Positions 4,244 through 5,375 of a stretch of DNA of 5,375 bases are shown here, one piece after another (the stretch's first letter is position 1; each line of letters starts with the position of its first letter). This stretch comes from Spirochaeta sp. (GTDB lineage: Bacteria > Spirochaetota > Spirochaetia > UBA9216). The notes under the pieces are model-generated. The model did no database searches and had not been told where the DNA came from. It was given only the letters and a program-made list of their open reading frames with translations. The DNA is taken from contig DMKD01000027.1 in assembly GCA_003454605.1 (NCBI GenBank), positions 1 through 5,375 of the forward strand, written 5' to 3'. Position numbers and translations under genes: made by a program.

Positions 4244-5338
4244 ATGCAGTGGGAAAATATAAGGAAGGATCCAAAAATCATTGAAAACTATCAGCTCTTA
4301 AATGAGACGGGGCTTCTAGAACATATTGAAAGTATGAGAATTGAGAATGTCGGCTTGAATAATCTGCTTAACGAAGCTTTTGAGATTTCCCGACAAGAAT
4401 CTGTTGAGGAGTTAGTTAACTTTGTAATTAAATGCCTCTCAGATAAATTTATTCCATCCAGCCTTATTTTTGTTCTGAATCAGGGAATTATGGTAAACAG
4501 GATAAAAATCCTTGCATATAAAAACCTTAAAGCGATCGAGTCAAATCTGAAAGTTGACACTTTAGATCCTTATGAGAAGTTCTTCAGGAAATATACCGGA
4601 ACCACAAGTTTCATGATATTTGAGCATGAAATAGGAAATCAGGATCTTGTCACTCCATTTGAAGATTTTAATCCTGAAATAATAGTTCCCGTCATTGGCC
4701 GAACCGGTTTATACGGAATTATTCTCTTTGGCCCCAAGGTTCTTGGGCCTGAATATACTGCAGATGAAATATCATATTTGGATAAGCTGATAAAGTTTAC
4801 CTCAATCGGTATACAGAATAACATCCATTATGAGCATTCGGTCAGAGAGCCTAAGACCGGTCTGTATAATCATAATTTTTTCATCAGAAGACTGGATGAA
4901 GAAATCGCCAGGGCAAAGAGAGCCGGTAATTCATTTTCCATCATTATGCTCGACATAGATAATTTTAAACAGTTCAACGATAATTACGGACACATGGCCG
5001 GGGATGAGATAATTTTGCGGCTTGCCGCAACGATCAGATATGTAATGAGGGAAGAAGACATCATTTCCCGTTTTGGAGGGGAGGAGTTCACCGTCCTTCT
5101 CCCTGAAGCTGAAGGTGAAAACGCCTGGGCTGCCGCTGAAAGACTGCGTAAAGAGGTTGAAGAAATGACTGTTGATTATGGAAGGCAGAGTCTGCATATT
5201 ACGATAAGTCTGGGCATAGCAACCTTTGACGGTGGCAATACTGAGAATTTTGATCTAATTGAGCAGGCCGATGCCGCATTATATATATCCAAATCGAAGG
5301 GGAGGAATCAGACCTCTGCTTCAGCAAGTAATGGATAA
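4244..5338 (+). CDS. GAF-GGDEF diguanylate cyclase
   Basis: From the ATG at 4244 this gives a 364-residue soluble protein predicted to make cyclic di-GMP from two GTP. Residues about 50-190 fit a GAF-type sensor domain, ending in the typical GLYGIILFGPK and YTADEISYLDKL strand and helix. A short linker leads to the GGDEF domain (about 202-355). This holds EPKTGLYNH, metal-binding Asp237 in LDIDNFK, base-binding Asn245 and Asp254, the active-site GGEEF (278-282) and an intact inhibitory I-site, RxxD, at Arg269-Asp272, five residues before GGEEF. The enzyme should be active and product-inhibited; the GAF ligand is unknown. A GTG at 4184 would add 20 hydrophobic residues that look like translated AT-rich spacer. 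Neither start has a Shine-Dalgarno site, so the start is uncertain. The sensor half is visibly more AT-rich than the cyclase half. Confidence 0.88.
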   Translation: MQWENIRKDPKIIENYQLLNETGLLEHIESMRIENVGLNNLLNEAFEISRQESVEELVNFVIKCLSDKFIPSSLIFVLNQGIMVNRIKILAYKNLKAIESNLKVDTLDPYEKFFRKYTGTTSFMIFEHEIGNQDLVTPFEDFNPEIIVPVIGRTGLYGIILFGPKVLGPEYTADEISYLDKLIKFTSIGIQNNIHYEHSVREPKTGLYNHNFFIRRLDEEIARAKRAGNSFSIIMLDIDNFKQFNDNYGHMAGDEIILRLAATIRYVMREEDIISRFGGEEFTVLLPEAEGENAWAAAERLRKEVEEMTVDYGRQSLHITISLGIATFDGGNTENFDLIEQADAALYISKSKGRNQTSASASNG

Positions 5339-5375
5339 GAACAATACAGCCGATGGGTGCACGACAATTTCGTTA

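Noticed and set aside
4931..5197. An 88-residue minus-strand ORF
   Set aside because: It lies entirely antisense to the GGDEF catalytic domain and shows no domain features.
5339..5375. Terminator or next gene after the diguanylate cyclase
   Set aside because: Only 37 bases remain and they show no hairpin, T-run or convincing start.

Overview
The window is ordinary bacterial chromosome of moderate GC content, with AT-rich intergenic stretches. The mix of a secreted PEGA-domain protein, a GAF-GGDEF diguanylate cyclase, a Shewanella-like (PPP-family) phosphatase and an AlaA-like aminotransferase, together with good Shine-Dalgarno sites, would fit a free-living spirochaete. That taxonomic guess is weak because no rRNA or lineage marker is present. 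I see no tRNA, IS element, phage gene or CRISPR array.

Layout. (1) At 1-274 on the minus strand is the 5' part of a gene for an exported PEGA-domain protein. (2) 275-607 is a divergent control region. Two back-to-back promoters share overlapping -35 hexamers. The rightward one leads into a roughly 220-nt leader holding an alanine-rich 21-codon ORF, two mutually exclusive hairpins, a strong intrinsic terminator, and a second hairpin just before the ribosome binding site. (3) 608-2730 is a two-gene plus-strand operon: a PLP aminotransferase resembling alanine aminotransferase AlaA, then a PPP-type phosphatase starting with TTG. (4) 2720-3787 on the minus strand encodes a membrane-anchored endonuclease/exonuclease/phosphatase (EEP) family protein, which converges on the phosphatase gene and overlaps it by 11 bp. 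(5) 3788-4243 is non-coding. It holds the EEP promoter, a strong plus-strand terminator with no gene in front of it, several copies of a motif identical to the 16S rRNA anti-Shine-Dalgarno tail, and a second hairpin. (6) 4244-5338 on the plus strand encodes a soluble GAF-GGDEF diguanylate cyclase with an intact active site and I-site.

How the parts may work together. The most coherent story is in the aminotransferase leader. Five successive Ala codons precede hairpins whose order and overlap resemble a classical ribosome-stalling attenuator, and the first gene behind it looks like an alanine-forming aminotransferase. This points to alanine-responsive attenuation, although the antiterminator pairing I can find is short. 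The second candidate of interest is a possible small RNA at about 3827-3927 that carries anti-Shine-Dalgarno sequences in its 5' part and in its terminator loop. The other genes are recognisable by family, but their cellular substrates cannot be deduced from this window.
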